Of a stretch of 64,000 nucleotides of DNA, positions 25,129 to 33,524 are shown piece by piece. The stretch is taken from positions 124,001 to 188,000 of the forward strand of contig JAUHXC010000016.1 of the NCBI GenBank assembly GCA_030427205.1, read 5' to 3'. The DNA is from a bacterium (GTDB lineage Bacteria; Myxococcota_A; Bradymonadia; UBA7976; UBA1532). The notes below the pieces were generated by a model, which saw nothing but the letters and a program-made list of their open reading frames with translations, did no database searches and was not told the origin of the DNA. A program made the translations under genes and the position numbers. Every line of letters begins with the position of its first letter. The first letter of the stretch is position 1.

Positions 25129-26513
25129 GCGAGCAGCCCCGGCAGCACGTCGCTCGTCTGGCCGCCGTTCCAGCCGAACTGCGGCATGTCGAGGCCCAGC
25201 GCGCGCAGGGCGGTGAGCTGCGCCCGGCTCAGGTTGCCGCCGGGCACCCGCGTGTGCACGCCGGCGTTGAGCGCGCCGCCGCAGCGGCCGGCGAGCAGCA
25301 CCGGCAGCTCCTTGACGCTGTGATGCCAGCCTTCGCCGTACTCCGAGGTCGCATAGACCAGGCCGCGATCGAGCAGCGTCGATCCGTCGGCCGCGGGGCG
25401 GTCGAAGCCATCGAGGAAGGCCGCGAACGCCTGCATCTGATGCAGGGTGATGTCGCGCACCCGCGCCCAGTGGCCGTCGTGACAGGTCTTGTGCATGCCA
25501 TCGGGCACGCCCAGGTTGCCGAAGACATGGGTCGTCGCCGGCGAGGTGAGCATCATCGAGAAGACCCGGGTCAGGCCGCAGTCGACCGCGACGCCGAGCA
25601 GCTCGCCCATGGTGCGCGCCCGCTCGACGAGGCTGCCACCGTCCCGCGGCGCCGGCGGCACGTCGCACAGCGGCACGGCGGCCTCGACGCGCCGCTGCAG
25701 CTCGCGGACATGGGTCAGGTGGGCGTCGAGCCGGCGGCGATCGCGGGCGCCGAGCTTGCCGCGCAGCGCGGCGGCGTCTTCCATGACCGCGTCGAGCACC
25801 ACCAGCCGGCGATCGGATTCCCGCTGGTCTTCGCCGCGGGTGAAGAGCCGGTCGAAGAGGGCGCGGGGCGACATCTCGGGCAGGTTGGTCGAGTACGAGC
25901 CGTTGTACGAGATGGCGTTCCAGTGGCCGTAGTCGTGGAAGCGGGCCCGGCTGACGCCGACCTCGAGCGATCGGAAGAGCGGAGGATCGCGGTACCACGC
26001 CGGGTGGCGGGCCAGCAGCTGGTCGAGGCTTGGTCGCAACGCCGTGAGCGAGTGCGAGCCGTGATCGAAGCCATCGGGTCGGATGCGATCGCCGGTCATG
26101 GCGACCATGAAGCCGCGCATGTGGCCGTCGCCTTGACCCGGCGGCATCGGCGGGATGTCGGTGTGCGGCTCGAGGCCGGTGATCGCGGTCACGCCGCGCC
26201 CGGCGAGCGGCTCGAGAAGCACCGAGGGCGCGTAGCCCGGCCCGACGGTGGCCGGCGTCCACAGGTCGGGGTGCCCCGGGCGGCCCTGTTCGCCGCCGTG
26301 CCCGGCATGCCATGGGGTGCCATTGGCCCAGTAGAAGAGGCCGAAGAAGGGATCATCGAGGCCGTTGGCGGCGGCGCGCCGGCCGCCGAACATCGCCTCA
26401 AGCGGCGGCAGCGCCACCGAGACGGCCAGCCCGGCCAGGCCGCCACGCAGGACCGCACGGCGGGAGAGCGGGGCCCGGGTGATCCACGGCGCCCGTCGGT
26501 CGCGGCGGCTCAT
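25125..26513 (-). CDS. DUF1552 protein, Tat-exported
   Basis: Encodes 462 residues. The N-terminus has a twin-arginine signal (LSRRAVLRGGLAGLAVSVALPP). The body matches DUF1552: FFGLFYWANGTPWHAG, ITGLEPHTDIPPMPPGQGDGHMRG (shown in part), SLTALRPSLDQLLA, YSTNLPEMSPRALFDRLF, LDAHLTHVRELQRRVE and a C-terminal TSEYGEGWHHS block. This family resembles sulfatase/alkaline-phosphatase-like DUF1501 proteins and always pairs with DUF1592-type proteins. Its ATG overlaps the stop of that gene by four bases. Biochemical role is unknown in the family. Confidence 0.88.
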   Translation of the reverse strand: MSRRDRRAPWITRAPLSRRAVLRGGLAGLAVSVALPPLEAMFGGRRAAANGLDDPFFGLFYWANGTPWHAGHGGEQGRPGHPDLWTPATVGPGYAPSVLLEPLAGRGVTAITGLEPHTDIPPMPPGQGDGHMRGFMVAMTGDRIRPDGFDHGSHSLTALRPSLDQLLARHPAWYRDPPLFRSLEVGVSRARFHDYGHWNAISYNGSYSTNLPEMSPRALFDRLFTRGEDQRESDRRLVVLDAVMEDAAALRGKLGARDRRRLDAHLTHVRELQRRVEAAVPLCDVPPAPRDGGSLVERARTMGELLGVAVDCGLTRVFSMMLTSPATTHVFGNLGVPDGMHKTCHDGHWARVRDITLHQMQAFAAFLDGFDRPAADGSTLLDRGLVYATSEYGEGWHHSVKELPVLLAGRCGGALNAGVHTRVPGGNLSRAQLTALRALGLDMPQFGWNGGQTSDVLPGLLA

Positions 26514-28315
26514 CGCTCACCTCCGTCGGCTGGGTTCGTGCCATCGTCTTCGACGGGCGGCGAGATGAGGCGAAAGCCCCGGCTCTGCACCAGCGCCACG
26601 AGCAGCCGGTCGAACGCGTAGTCGTCGTCGACCATCGCCGCCTGCAGCTCGTCGATGATCGCGCGCTCGTCGATGGTATCGAGGCGGTTGTTGGCATAGC
26701 GATAGAGCTGACGGGCGATGCAGCGCCCGACCCGCGGATCGTCCCGCAGGAGCGTCGCCAAGTCGACGCTGTCGTCGAGCGGTGTGCCGTCCAACTCGCC
26801 CGTGGCGTCGATCGGGAAGCCATCGACCGCCTCTCGATGTCGACCGATGGAGTCGAAGTGCTCGAACAAGAAGCCCGGCGGATCGATGAACCGATGGCAG
26901 CTGCTGCACGCCGGGTCGTCGCGGTGCTGTTCGAGGCGCTCGCGCAGGGTCGGCGGGTCGTCCTCACCCGGGGCGAGGTTCAAGTCGATGTCATCGGGCG
27001 GCGGCGGCACCGACTGACACAGCACCCGCTCGCGCACGAACTTGCCGCGCAGGGTGGGCGAGGTCTCACTGGGGTGAGCGTTCATCGTCAGGAAGGCCGC
27101 GAGCCCCAGGACCCCGGCCCGGGGCGTGCCTTCGCCGAAGTCGACCGGCACGAAGATCGAGCCGGCCGCGCCGGGCGCGTCGACCCCGTAGAGCGCCGCC
27201 AGCGTACTGTTGACGTAGCCTCGCGGCGCCGAGAACAACTCGCGGATGTCGGCGCCGCGGCGGAAGACCACGTCGTCGACGAGCAGTTTGACCTCGGTCT
27301 CCATGGCCCAGAGCAGGTGGGCGTCGAAGCCGGGGTAGTCCGCCGGATCACGCTGAACCCGGGCGAGCCGCGGCAGATCGAGGTACTGGGCGAAGAAGGC
27401 CTGCACCGCGTCCCGGGCCCGGGGCGTCGCCAGCAGCCGCCGGGTCTGCGCCGCGATGCCGGCCGGCTCGACGAGGTCACCGCGCTCGGCGGCGTCGAGC
27501 AGCTCGGCGTCGGGCGTGCTGTTGGTGACCAGATAGGCCAGCCGGGTGGCCATCTCATACGCGGTGTAGCGCAGGCGATCGGGGTCGTCGGCCGCGGGCG
27601 CCGGCTCGCCGCGCTCGATCCGGTAGAGGAAGCTCGGCGACTGCAGCCAGCCCGCAAGCACCGTCTCGGCGCCGCGCAGGGGCGCGCCTTCGGCGGTCGC
27701 GGCGGCCACCGTCAACCAGCGATCCTGCTCGGCTGCCGTCAGCGGTCGGCGCAAGATCCGGCGGCCGGTGTCGCGCACGAAAGCGCGAATACAGGCATCG
27801 TCGGCGGCCTGCGGTACGCAGCCGAGTATCCGCGCCCGGCGCTCGGGCGCTGCGAAGACCGCCGCGGCGATGTCGAAAGCGGCGTCGGCGTATTGCTCCA
27901 CGCCGCCGGCGGACACCTCGGTCGTCGCCGCGCCGATGCCATAGTACAGATGGGGGTTCGTATCCGCCTCGACCGGCGTCGCCGGCAGGTCGGGCCCGAA
28001 GAGATCGGCCAGCGTATTGCGGTACTGGGTGGCGGTCAGCCGCGCCATGACCGGCGCCGATGGTACGAACGCCGGGGTCTGCGCCGGCGGATCCGGGCGC
28101 GGTGCCGGCGCGTCGTCGGGCGGCTCGGGCGTATCGCCGGCCGGGTCGTCGCTCTCCGCCGGGGTCTCGGGCGGCGGAGCGGGCGAGGGGTCCGCTTCGG
28201 GCGCGTCTACCGTCGGCGGGAGCGGGGCCGGAGCCGTGGGCGGCGGGCCTTCTTCGCATGCCAGCAGCGTCGCGCCGATGGCGATCGCAGCCAGTGAAAG
28301 ACGACGTCTCCGCAT
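26510..28315 (-). CDS. DUF1587/1595/1592/1588/1585 lipoprotein with haem motif
   Basis: Encodes 601 residues; GGGGAG precedes the ATG. The lipobox ATLLAC is followed by a Pro-rich linker of 70 residues. Then come the family's five blocks in order: LTATQYRNTLADLFGPDLPA (DUF1587), RRPLTAAEQDRWLTV (DUF1595), GWLQSPSFLYRIE to LLWAMETEVKLLVDDVVFR (DUF1592), RAGVLGLAAFLTMNAHPSETSP to CSSCHRFIDPPGF (DUF1588, with a c-type haem-like CSSCH) and DLATLLRDDPRVGRCIARQLYRYANNR (DUF1585). First gene of a three-gene coupled operon. The family, common in Planctomycetes and Myxococcota, is thought to act in the cell envelope; function unproven. Confidence 0.9.
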   Translation of the reverse strand: MRRRRLSLAAIAIGATLLACEEGPPPTAPAPLPPTVDAPEADPSPAPPPETPAESDDPAGDTPEPPDDAPAPRPDPPAQTPAFVPSAPVMARLTATQYRNTLADLFGPDLPATPVEADTNPHLYYGIGAATTEVSAGGVEQYADAAFDIAAAVFAAPERRARILGCVPQAADDACIRAFVRDTGRRILRRPLTAAEQDRWLTVAAATAEGAPLRGAETVLAGWLQSPSFLYRIERGEPAPAADDPDRLRYTAYEMATRLAYLVTNSTPDAELLDAAERGDLVEPAGIAAQTRRLLATPRARDAVQAFFAQYLDLPRLARVQRDPADYPGFDAHLLWAMETEVKLLVDDVVFRRGADIRELFSAPRGYVNSTLAALYGVDAPGAAGSIFVPVDFGEGTPRAGVLGLAAFLTMNAHPSETSPTLRGKFVRERVLCQSVPPPPDDIDLNLAPGEDDPPTLRERLEQHRDDPACSSCHRFIDPPGFLFEHFDSIGRHREAVDGFPIDATGELDGTPLDDSVDLATLLRDDPRVGRCIARQLYRYANNRLDTIDERAIIDELQAAMVDDDYAFDRLLVALVQSRGFRLISPPVEDDGTNPADGGER

Positions 28316-28437
28316 GGGGGCTCCCCGGTCGGCGTCGGGCGGCGTGCCCGCTGCCGCAACAGAGTGCCCAATCGTCGATGGACGATCCAGTGTCGGCTGC
28401 GGTCGCGTCGAACAGGTGGCGCCGGGCGGCGACGCTG

Positions 28438-28881
28438 TCAGCGGGTGATGTCCGGGTCGAGGTGAGCGAAGGGATCGGTCTCGGGGTCGCTCTTACGCTC
28501 GCCGACGAGCTTCTGATAGTGGCGATCGATGCGCACCTTGAGCCGGCCGTAGGCGCTGCGGTCGATGAGCCAGCACAGCCGGGCGGCGCCATCGTCGGCC
28601 GAGTGCAGCACCAGCTCGTAGTATCGCTCGCGCCCCTGGGGGTTCCGGCGTTGCAGCCAGCGCAGCACGAAGCGCTCGTCGGCGGCCGAGCGGGACTCGA
28701 TCTCGGCGATGCGTTCGCCGATCTCGGGGATGGCCTCTCGCAAGTCGGTGTCCGGCCCCAGCCGCGGCCAGTCATCCACCGCGCCGCCCACATCGAGCAC
28801 CCGCCAGTCGGGGGTGACCACCGCGTAGCAGATGCGACGAAGCCCGCACAGCATTTCGAGCAGCTGCTCCGATGACACCAT
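28438..28881 (-). CDS. Small PAS-like protein
   Basis: Encodes 147 residues with GAGGACG ahead of the ATG. The middle (LRRICYAVVTPDWRVLDVGGAVDDWP through YYELVLHSADDGAARLCWLIDR, both shown in part) has the beta-helix-beta order of a PAS sensor domain. The tail is basic then acidic. No effector domain is attached. It could be a single-domain sensor, but the PAS call is from pattern only. Confidence 0.6.
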   Translation of the reverse strand: MVSSEQLLEMLCGLRRICYAVVTPDWRVLDVGGAVDDWPRLGPDTDLREAIPEIGERIAEIESRSAADERFVLRWLQRRNPQGRERYYELVLHSADDGAARLCWLIDRSAYGRLKVRIDRHYQKLVGERKSDPETDPFAHLDPDITR

Positions 28882-29070
28882 GACGTCCTCGTCGCCAAGT
28901 CAAGTATCGTTACGTATCCTGTTGCAGCGCGGGCGTGAGGTAAAGCCCGAAGTCAGTCAGGGATTGAACGTATGCTCTTCGCGGCGGATGAACGTACGGT
29001 CAGCTGCAATGCAGGTCGCTGAGAATGTCTCCCGGCCACCGGCGGGACGTCGACCCGAAAGGCATGCACC
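28882..29070. promoter_or_regulatory. Divergent regulatory region with direct repeats
   Basis: This AT-richer gap lies between the PAS-like gene and the double GNAT gene. It has two near-identical boxes, GAACGTATG at 28966 and GAACGTACG at 28990 (24 bases apart), and a related TTACGTATC at 28910. The spacing of about two helical turns suggests a regulator site. Confidence 0.35.
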
Positions 29071-29946
29071 GTGCTGATCCGAGCACTGAGGGATGACGAG
29101 CGCGAGACGCTCGATCGCTTCGTCGCCGACCGCAACCGCCCGGGCAAGCAGCTGTGTCTGCACCTCGCCGACCGCCCGGCGGACGTCTCGGCCGATCTGG
29201 ACGCGCTCGAGCCGCTGACCGAGGCCTGCCTCGTCGCGACCGAATCACAGACTGATCGGTGGCTGGGCACCGTCGCGTGGGAGGTCGGCGGGCCAGACGG
29301 CGATCGGGCATGGCTCTTCGGCCCCTGGACGGCCTCCGCAGATGAAGACCGGCAGGTCAGCTTGCTCGCCGCGGCGCTCGAACGGCTGCCGTCCACGGTT
29401 CGCCGAATCGACAATTTCGTCGCCCTCGACTTCGCCGAAGGGCTGGCGGCCCACGCCCGCCTGGGCTTCGACCCCCGACGGACGGTGCACGTGATGCGGG
29501 CGACGGCTCACCGCCCGGTGCCCTCGCCGGTCGCGATCAGCGAAGCGGACGCCACGTCCGACGACGACCGCGCGCAGGTCGCGGCGCTGCACGCGCTGGC
29601 CTTCCCCGGAACCCACACCGCCGCGGTCGACATGTTCTCGGCCGAGCGCGGGCGGCTGTGGTGCGCGCGCGACGCCGGTGTGATCGGCTATGTCTACGCC
29701 GTGCAGCCCGCCACTGTGCCCGAAGGCCGGATCGAGTACGTCGCGGTGGCCCCGGACGCCCGCGGGCGGGGCATCGGGCGGGCGTTGCTCGCCACCGCAG
29801 TCGGCTGGCTGTTCGAACAGGCGGTGCCCGAAGTCTTCCTCACCGTGGACGCCGACAACGCGCGGGCGCTGAGCGTCTACCGGGCGGCCGGCTTCGAAGC
29901 GTGGCGGTCGGGCCGAGCGCTGACTCTCTACCGCTCGGGCGGCTGA
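29071..29946 (+). CDS. Tandem GNAT-domain N-acetyltransferase
   Basis: Encodes 291 residues from a GTG at 29071. The first half is a degenerate GNAT-like domain ending FAEGLAAHARLGFDPRRTVHVMR. The second half is a complete GNAT domain with motif A IEYVAVAPDARGRGIGRALL and motif B NARALSVYRAAGFEAW. The layout resembles mycothiol-synthase-like or other double-GNAT enzymes where only one half is active. Substrate is unknown. Ribosome site is weak. Confidence 0.8.
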   Translation: MLIRALRDDERETLDRFVADRNRPGKQLCLHLADRPADVSADLDALEPLTEACLVATESQTDRWLGTVAWEVGGPDGDRAWLFGPWTASADEDRQVSLLAAALERLPSTVRRIDNFVALDFAEGLAAHARLGFDPRRTVHVMRATAHRPVPSPVAISEADATSDDDRAQVAALHALAFPGTHTAAVDMFSAERGRLWCARDAGVIGYVYAVQPATVPEGRIEYVAVAPDARGRGIGRALLATAVGWLFEQAVPEVFLTVDADNARALSVYRAAGFEAWRSGRALTLYRSGG

Positions 29947-29981
29947 GCCGGCCCGCGATCGAGTCGTGAAACGAGCCGGGA

Positions 29982-30011
29982 TTGCGCCGATTCGGCCCGC
30001 GGTCCGATACT
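29982..30011 (+). promoter_or_regulatory. Candidate promoter for the phospholipase-like gene
   Basis: TTGCGC at 29982, an 18-base spacer and GATACT at 30006 resemble -35/-10 boxes 23 bases ahead of the ATG at 30034. Confidence 0.33.
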
Positions 30012-30033
30012 GCCGCGGCACCGGGAGGTCGCC

Positions 30034-31539
30034 ATGACACGGTTCATCGTCGCGCTCGCCGCTGCCCTGGCCCTGTCGGGCAGCGCGTGGGGCCACGGGA
30101 TAAACGGGCACGTTCACGTCACCGGCTGGGCCATCGAGCGCCTGCCGCCGGGGGACATCGCCGACTTCTTCGCCGATCCGGCGCTGTTCGAGGTCGCGCT
30201 CTTCGCCGCGTCGTTCCCCGACTCGGGCTATGCCGTCGACGACCCGTACGGCGAGATGGCGCATTGGCCGCCGTTTCTCGAGGCGTTCATCGGGCATGTG
30301 CTCGTCGAGGCGGGCCCGCCGCCCTACGAGACCGACGACGCGCGGCGGCTGGCGGCGTTCGCCATCGGGCTGGCCTGCCACGGGCTGCAGGACGAGATCT
30401 TCGACTCGATCTTCCTGCATCACATCCGTGAACACGACGGCGAGGGGCAGGACGCGGCCGATCCGGGCACCGACGCGATGCTGCACACCGATGGCTATCT
30501 GCGCTGGCGGCCCGCGCAGTGGGCGCCGCTCGATGATCTGGTGCGGGTCTTCGCCGACGAAGGCTACGCGGTCGAGCCCGAGACCATCGAGGCGGGCATG
30601 CTGCGGGTGAAGTTCCTGGTCATCGACAACTTCCATAACCTCGCGCCGACCCTCGACCGCCGCTATCGCCCGCTGTTGCCCTGGACCGCCCGGCATTATG
30701 TCGATCCGGCGGTGCCCGGCAGCCTCGCTGCGGAGATCCCGGCCACCGGCGCCTTCATCGAGGCGTTGTGGCAGCGGCTGCACGGCCGCGCGCCGATGGC
30801 GGGCATCGTCGGTCACCCGTATCCCGACGGGCGGCGCCGCCTGATGAGCCGAGATCCGGCGAGCGCCGGCAGCTGGGTCACGCTGGTGCTCGGCATCGGC
30901 GCGCGGGTCGGCTCGGTGACGGCCGATCGGGTCCATCTCGAAGGGCCCACCGGCCCGGTGCCCTTCGACCTGCACCATACCCGCTGGGGCGGCGGGCGCG
31001 ACGACTGGACCCGCATCATCCAGCTCAGGCCGCAGGTCGAGCTCGCGGCAGATACGGTCTATACGGTGCGCGTCGATCCCGGCCTGGAGTACATCGACGG
31101 GCGGGTGCTGGAGGTGCCGTGGCAGTACGTCTTCCAGACCCCGTGCGCCGACGAAGGCGACAGCGACATGGGCGCGCCGTGTCCGTCCGAGCCGGCGGAT
31201 GGCGGGATCTCGCCGGTCGACGCCGCGCTGCCGGATGTCGCGCTGCCGGACGCCGCGCTGCCGGACGCTACACCGCGGGATACCGCGCTGCCCGACGCTG
31301 CGCCCATTGATGGTGGGGTATCGGATGCCGGTGTCGAGCGTGACGCCGGGGCGAGGCGCGACGCAGCGCCGCCGGCGAGCGACGCGGGATCGGGCGCAGC
31401 CGCGGAGCCCGACGGGTGTGCCAGCGCGGTGCCCACCGGACACGAACGCGCCTGGCTGGCCGGCCTGATCGGGCTGGTGCTGCTGATCGGCCTCGGGCGG
31501 CGCTCAGGACGCCGAGGCGCGCCGGCCGAACGGCGGTAG
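30034..31539 (+). CDS. Surface-anchored zinc-dependent phospholipase C-like protein
   Basis: Encodes 501 residues with GGGAGG before the ATG. After the signal peptide, residues 20-250 match the zinc-dependent phospholipase C/S1-P1 fold: HGINGHVHVTGWAIERLP, ASFPDSGYAVDD, AFAIGLACHGLQDEIFDSIF and HHIREHDG supply His/Asp ligands. An Ig-like domain follows (about 255-375), then a long linker of LPDA/DAAP repeats. The C-terminus has Cys, a hydrophobic segment (WLAGLIGLVLLIGL) and a basic tail (GRRSGRRGAPAERR), the tripartite plan of MYXO-CTERM sorting signals. It would be displayed on the cell surface. The last 36 bases overlap the convergent Gcr gene. Confidence 0.82.
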   Translation: MTRFIVALAAALALSGSAWGHGINGHVHVTGWAIERLPPGDIADFFADPALFEVALFAASFPDSGYAVDDPYGEMAHWPPFLEAFIGHVLVEAGPPPYETDDARRLAAFAIGLACHGLQDEIFDSIFLHHIREHDGEGQDAADPGTDAMLHTDGYLRWRPAQWAPLDDLVRVFADEGYAVEPETIEAGMLRVKFLVIDNFHNLAPTLDRRYRPLLPWTARHYVDPAVPGSLAAEIPATGAFIEALWQRLHGRAPMAGIVGHPYPDGRRRLMSRDPASAGSWVTLVLGIGARVGSVTADRVHLEGPTGPVPFDLHHTRWGGGRDDWTRIIQLRPQVELAADTVYTVRVDPGLEYIDGRVLEVPWQYVFQTPCADEGDSDMGAPCPSEPADGGISPVDAALPDVALPDAALPDATPRDTALPDAAPIDGGVSDAGVERDAGARRDAAPPASDAGSGAAAEPDGCASAVPTGHERAWLAGLIGLVLLIGLGRRSGRRGAPAERR

Positions 31540-33486
31540 GAAGAACAGCCACGGTCGCTTGACGAAGCGGACCAGCACCGCCCAGACGAGCGCGCGCCCC
31601 TCGCCGAAGGTGAAGCGGCGCGCCGAGAGGGCGAGCAGCAGCGTCAGCCCGAAGCTCACCAGGAAGTTCATCAGGCCGATGAGCCCTACGCCGAGGGCGA
31701 CCTCGGCCAGCAGCTGCCCGGGGATGGCGCTGCCGAGCGTCAGCCAGGCCACTCCGAAGTGAGCCGAGGCGAACGCGATGTGGCGGATATCGAACGGCAG
31801 GCCGAGCACGAGCCCGATGCTGCCTGCGGAGCCGAGGCAGAAGCCGAGATAGACGTTGCCGCCCAGCGCGCCGAGCTTGCGGTGCACGAGCTCGCCGAGG
31901 CGCGCCGCCCGCTCGGGGCCGAGCACGCGCCGCAGGCCGCGGTGGGCCGCGACCCGCTGCGGCAGCCGCCGATAGAGGTTGCGGTTGTCCAGCCAGCCCG
32001 AGACGAGGCCGGCGGTCGACAGGAAGACGCCGGCGACGCCGGCATAGAACAGCGAGCCGCTCTCCCAGGGGTGCAGCTCGGCCAGCAGCCGCCATGCCTT
32101 GTCGGGGTCGGCGGGTGGAGCGCCGGCGACGGTCGCCGCCAGCCAGGTCAGCGCGATGCCCAGCGGCAGCGCGGCGGCGACGTTGCCGACGAACGAGACG
32201 AACTGACTGCGCGAGACCCGCACGATGAGATCGGCGAGCCCGTCGATGTCGTGGCGGCCGTCCTCGGGCGACATCGTGCGGGCGAGGGTATTGGCGGTCA
32301 TGGCCGGCTGCTTGGTGGCCAGCGTACCGCCGACGAGCGCGATGACGACGAAGCACAGGGCGTAGTTGAGCCCGAAGACCAGCGCCTCGACCGCCGGCGC
32401 CGCATCGCCGTCGAGCCACAGCTTGACCAGCGCGAACAGCGCGACGACCACCCCGCCGATGAGGCTCGACACCAGAAAACGGCCATACTGCGCCGCCGTC
32501 TCGGTGATGTACTTGCTGCCGGTGCGGGCCGCGTGCTCGACGATCTGGTGCACGAGCAGATCGGCGTTCGCCCGCAGGTGCGGCCGCAGGTGGGATTGCG
32601 TATGCCGCGCGCGCACCAGGGCGATCGTCAGCGACCAGACGCACCCGGAGAAGTCCCGCTCGACCGGCTCGGTGAGGTGCAGCAGATGATCGAGCCGCTC
32701 GATCTGCGCCAGCAGCCGCCGGGTGATGCCCGTCAGCCGCAGCGACGTGCCGAAGCGATGCTTCTCGGCGCGCAGGCGGTGCACCAGGGCCCGGCATGCG
32801 TGCAGCACGGCCAGCGCCTCGTCGAGCAGCGGCTCCTCGTCCCCCTCGATGTCGTTCTCGAAGCTCTCGACGTAGCGCAGGATGACATGGCTCAGCGTCA
32901 AGAAGGGCGAGTCGAGGTCATCGACCTCGGGCATCAAGCGGGTGATGTCGGGGCTGAGTCCCTGGCTGGCGACGTGATGCGCCAGCGCCCGAATCGCCGC
33001 CACCAGCTGCGGGGCGATGCCGCGCACCGAGTCGGCCGTGATGCCGACCGCGCCGAGGAAGCGGCACGCCGTGCGCGGGTCGACGGCCTGCATCCACAGG
33101 TGGTCGGCCGGTCCGCAGAAGATCGCGTCGAGCACCGCCGGCAGGCTGTTCTCCGGCGGGACCTCGGGCAGCATGCGCCGGCCGATGCGCAACAGCGCGC
33201 CGTCGAGGAAGCCACGCTCGCCGGGTACGCCGGCCTCGACGAGGGTCTCGGTGCAGCGGCTGCGCGAGAGCAGCCGGCGAATCGCTTCGCCGAGCTCGGC
33301 GCTCAGCTCCGCGTCGCCCTCCAGCGCAGCGCAGAGGCCGGCGAGGCGGTCGTCGACGTCGGCCGGGTCCCCCCGACGCAGGTGGTCGACCATCAGCGCC
33401 AGGGCGTCGAGCGGCTGCCCGTCGCTCAGCAGTGGACGAACCGCATGTATGCAGCGGTCCGTCTCCATGGGAGTCGGTGTCGTCAT
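31504..33486 (-). CDS. Gcr-family membrane protein (site-specific recombinase, misnamed)
   Basis: Encodes 660 residues from the ATG at 33486. The N-terminal 340 residues are soluble and helical (ENSLPAVLDAIFCG, LRAEKHRFGTSLRLTGITRRL, NADLLVHQIVEHAARTGSKYIT, shown in parts). The C-terminal half has six or seven membrane segments, among them FLVSSLIGGVVVALFALVKLW, YALCFVVIALVGGTLATKQPA and NVYLGFCLGSAGSIGLVLGL. This is the layout of the Gcr/SpecificRecomb family, a widely conserved inner-membrane protein whose recombinase name rests on weak evidence. The APC-EIIA transporter gene lies 38 bases upstream on the same strand, so they are probably an operon. Confidence 0.85.
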   Translation of the reverse strand: MTTPTPMETDRCIHAVRPLLSDGQPLDALALMVDHLRRGDPADVDDRLAGLCAALEGDAELSAELGEAIRRLLSRSRCTETLVEAGVPGERGFLDGALLRIGRRMLPEVPPENSLPAVLDAIFCGPADHLWMQAVDPRTACRFLGAVGITADSVRGIAPQLVAAIRALAHHVASQGLSPDITRLMPEVDDLDSPFLTLSHVILRYVESFENDIEGDEEPLLDEALAVLHACRALVHRLRAEKHRFGTSLRLTGITRRLLAQIERLDHLLHLTEPVERDFSGCVWSLTIALVRARHTQSHLRPHLRANADLLVHQIVEHAARTGSKYITETAAQYGRFLVSSLIGGVVVALFALVKLWLDGDAAPAVEALVFGLNYALCFVVIALVGGTLATKQPAMTANTLARTMSPEDGRHDIDGLADLIVRVSRSQFVSFVGNVAAALPLGIALTWLAATVAGAPPADPDKAWRLLAELHPWESGSLFYAGVAGVFLSTAGLVSGWLDNRNLYRRLPQRVAAHRGLRRVLGPERAARLGELVHRKLGALGGNVYLGFCLGSAGSIGLVLGLPFDIRHIAFASAHFGVAWLTLGSAIPGQLLAEVALGVGLIGLMNFLVSFGLTLLLALSARRFTFGEGRALVWAVLVRFVKRPWLFFLPPFGRRASAS

Positions 33487-33524
33487 CCTGTCGTATCGTC
33501 GGCTGGTCTCGCCGGCGGCGGCGC

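Noticed and set aside
31504..33486. Gcr gene as evidence of a site-specific recombination system
   Set aside because: The family name is historical; the protein has membrane segments and no recombinase catalytic motif, and no att-like repeats are seen.
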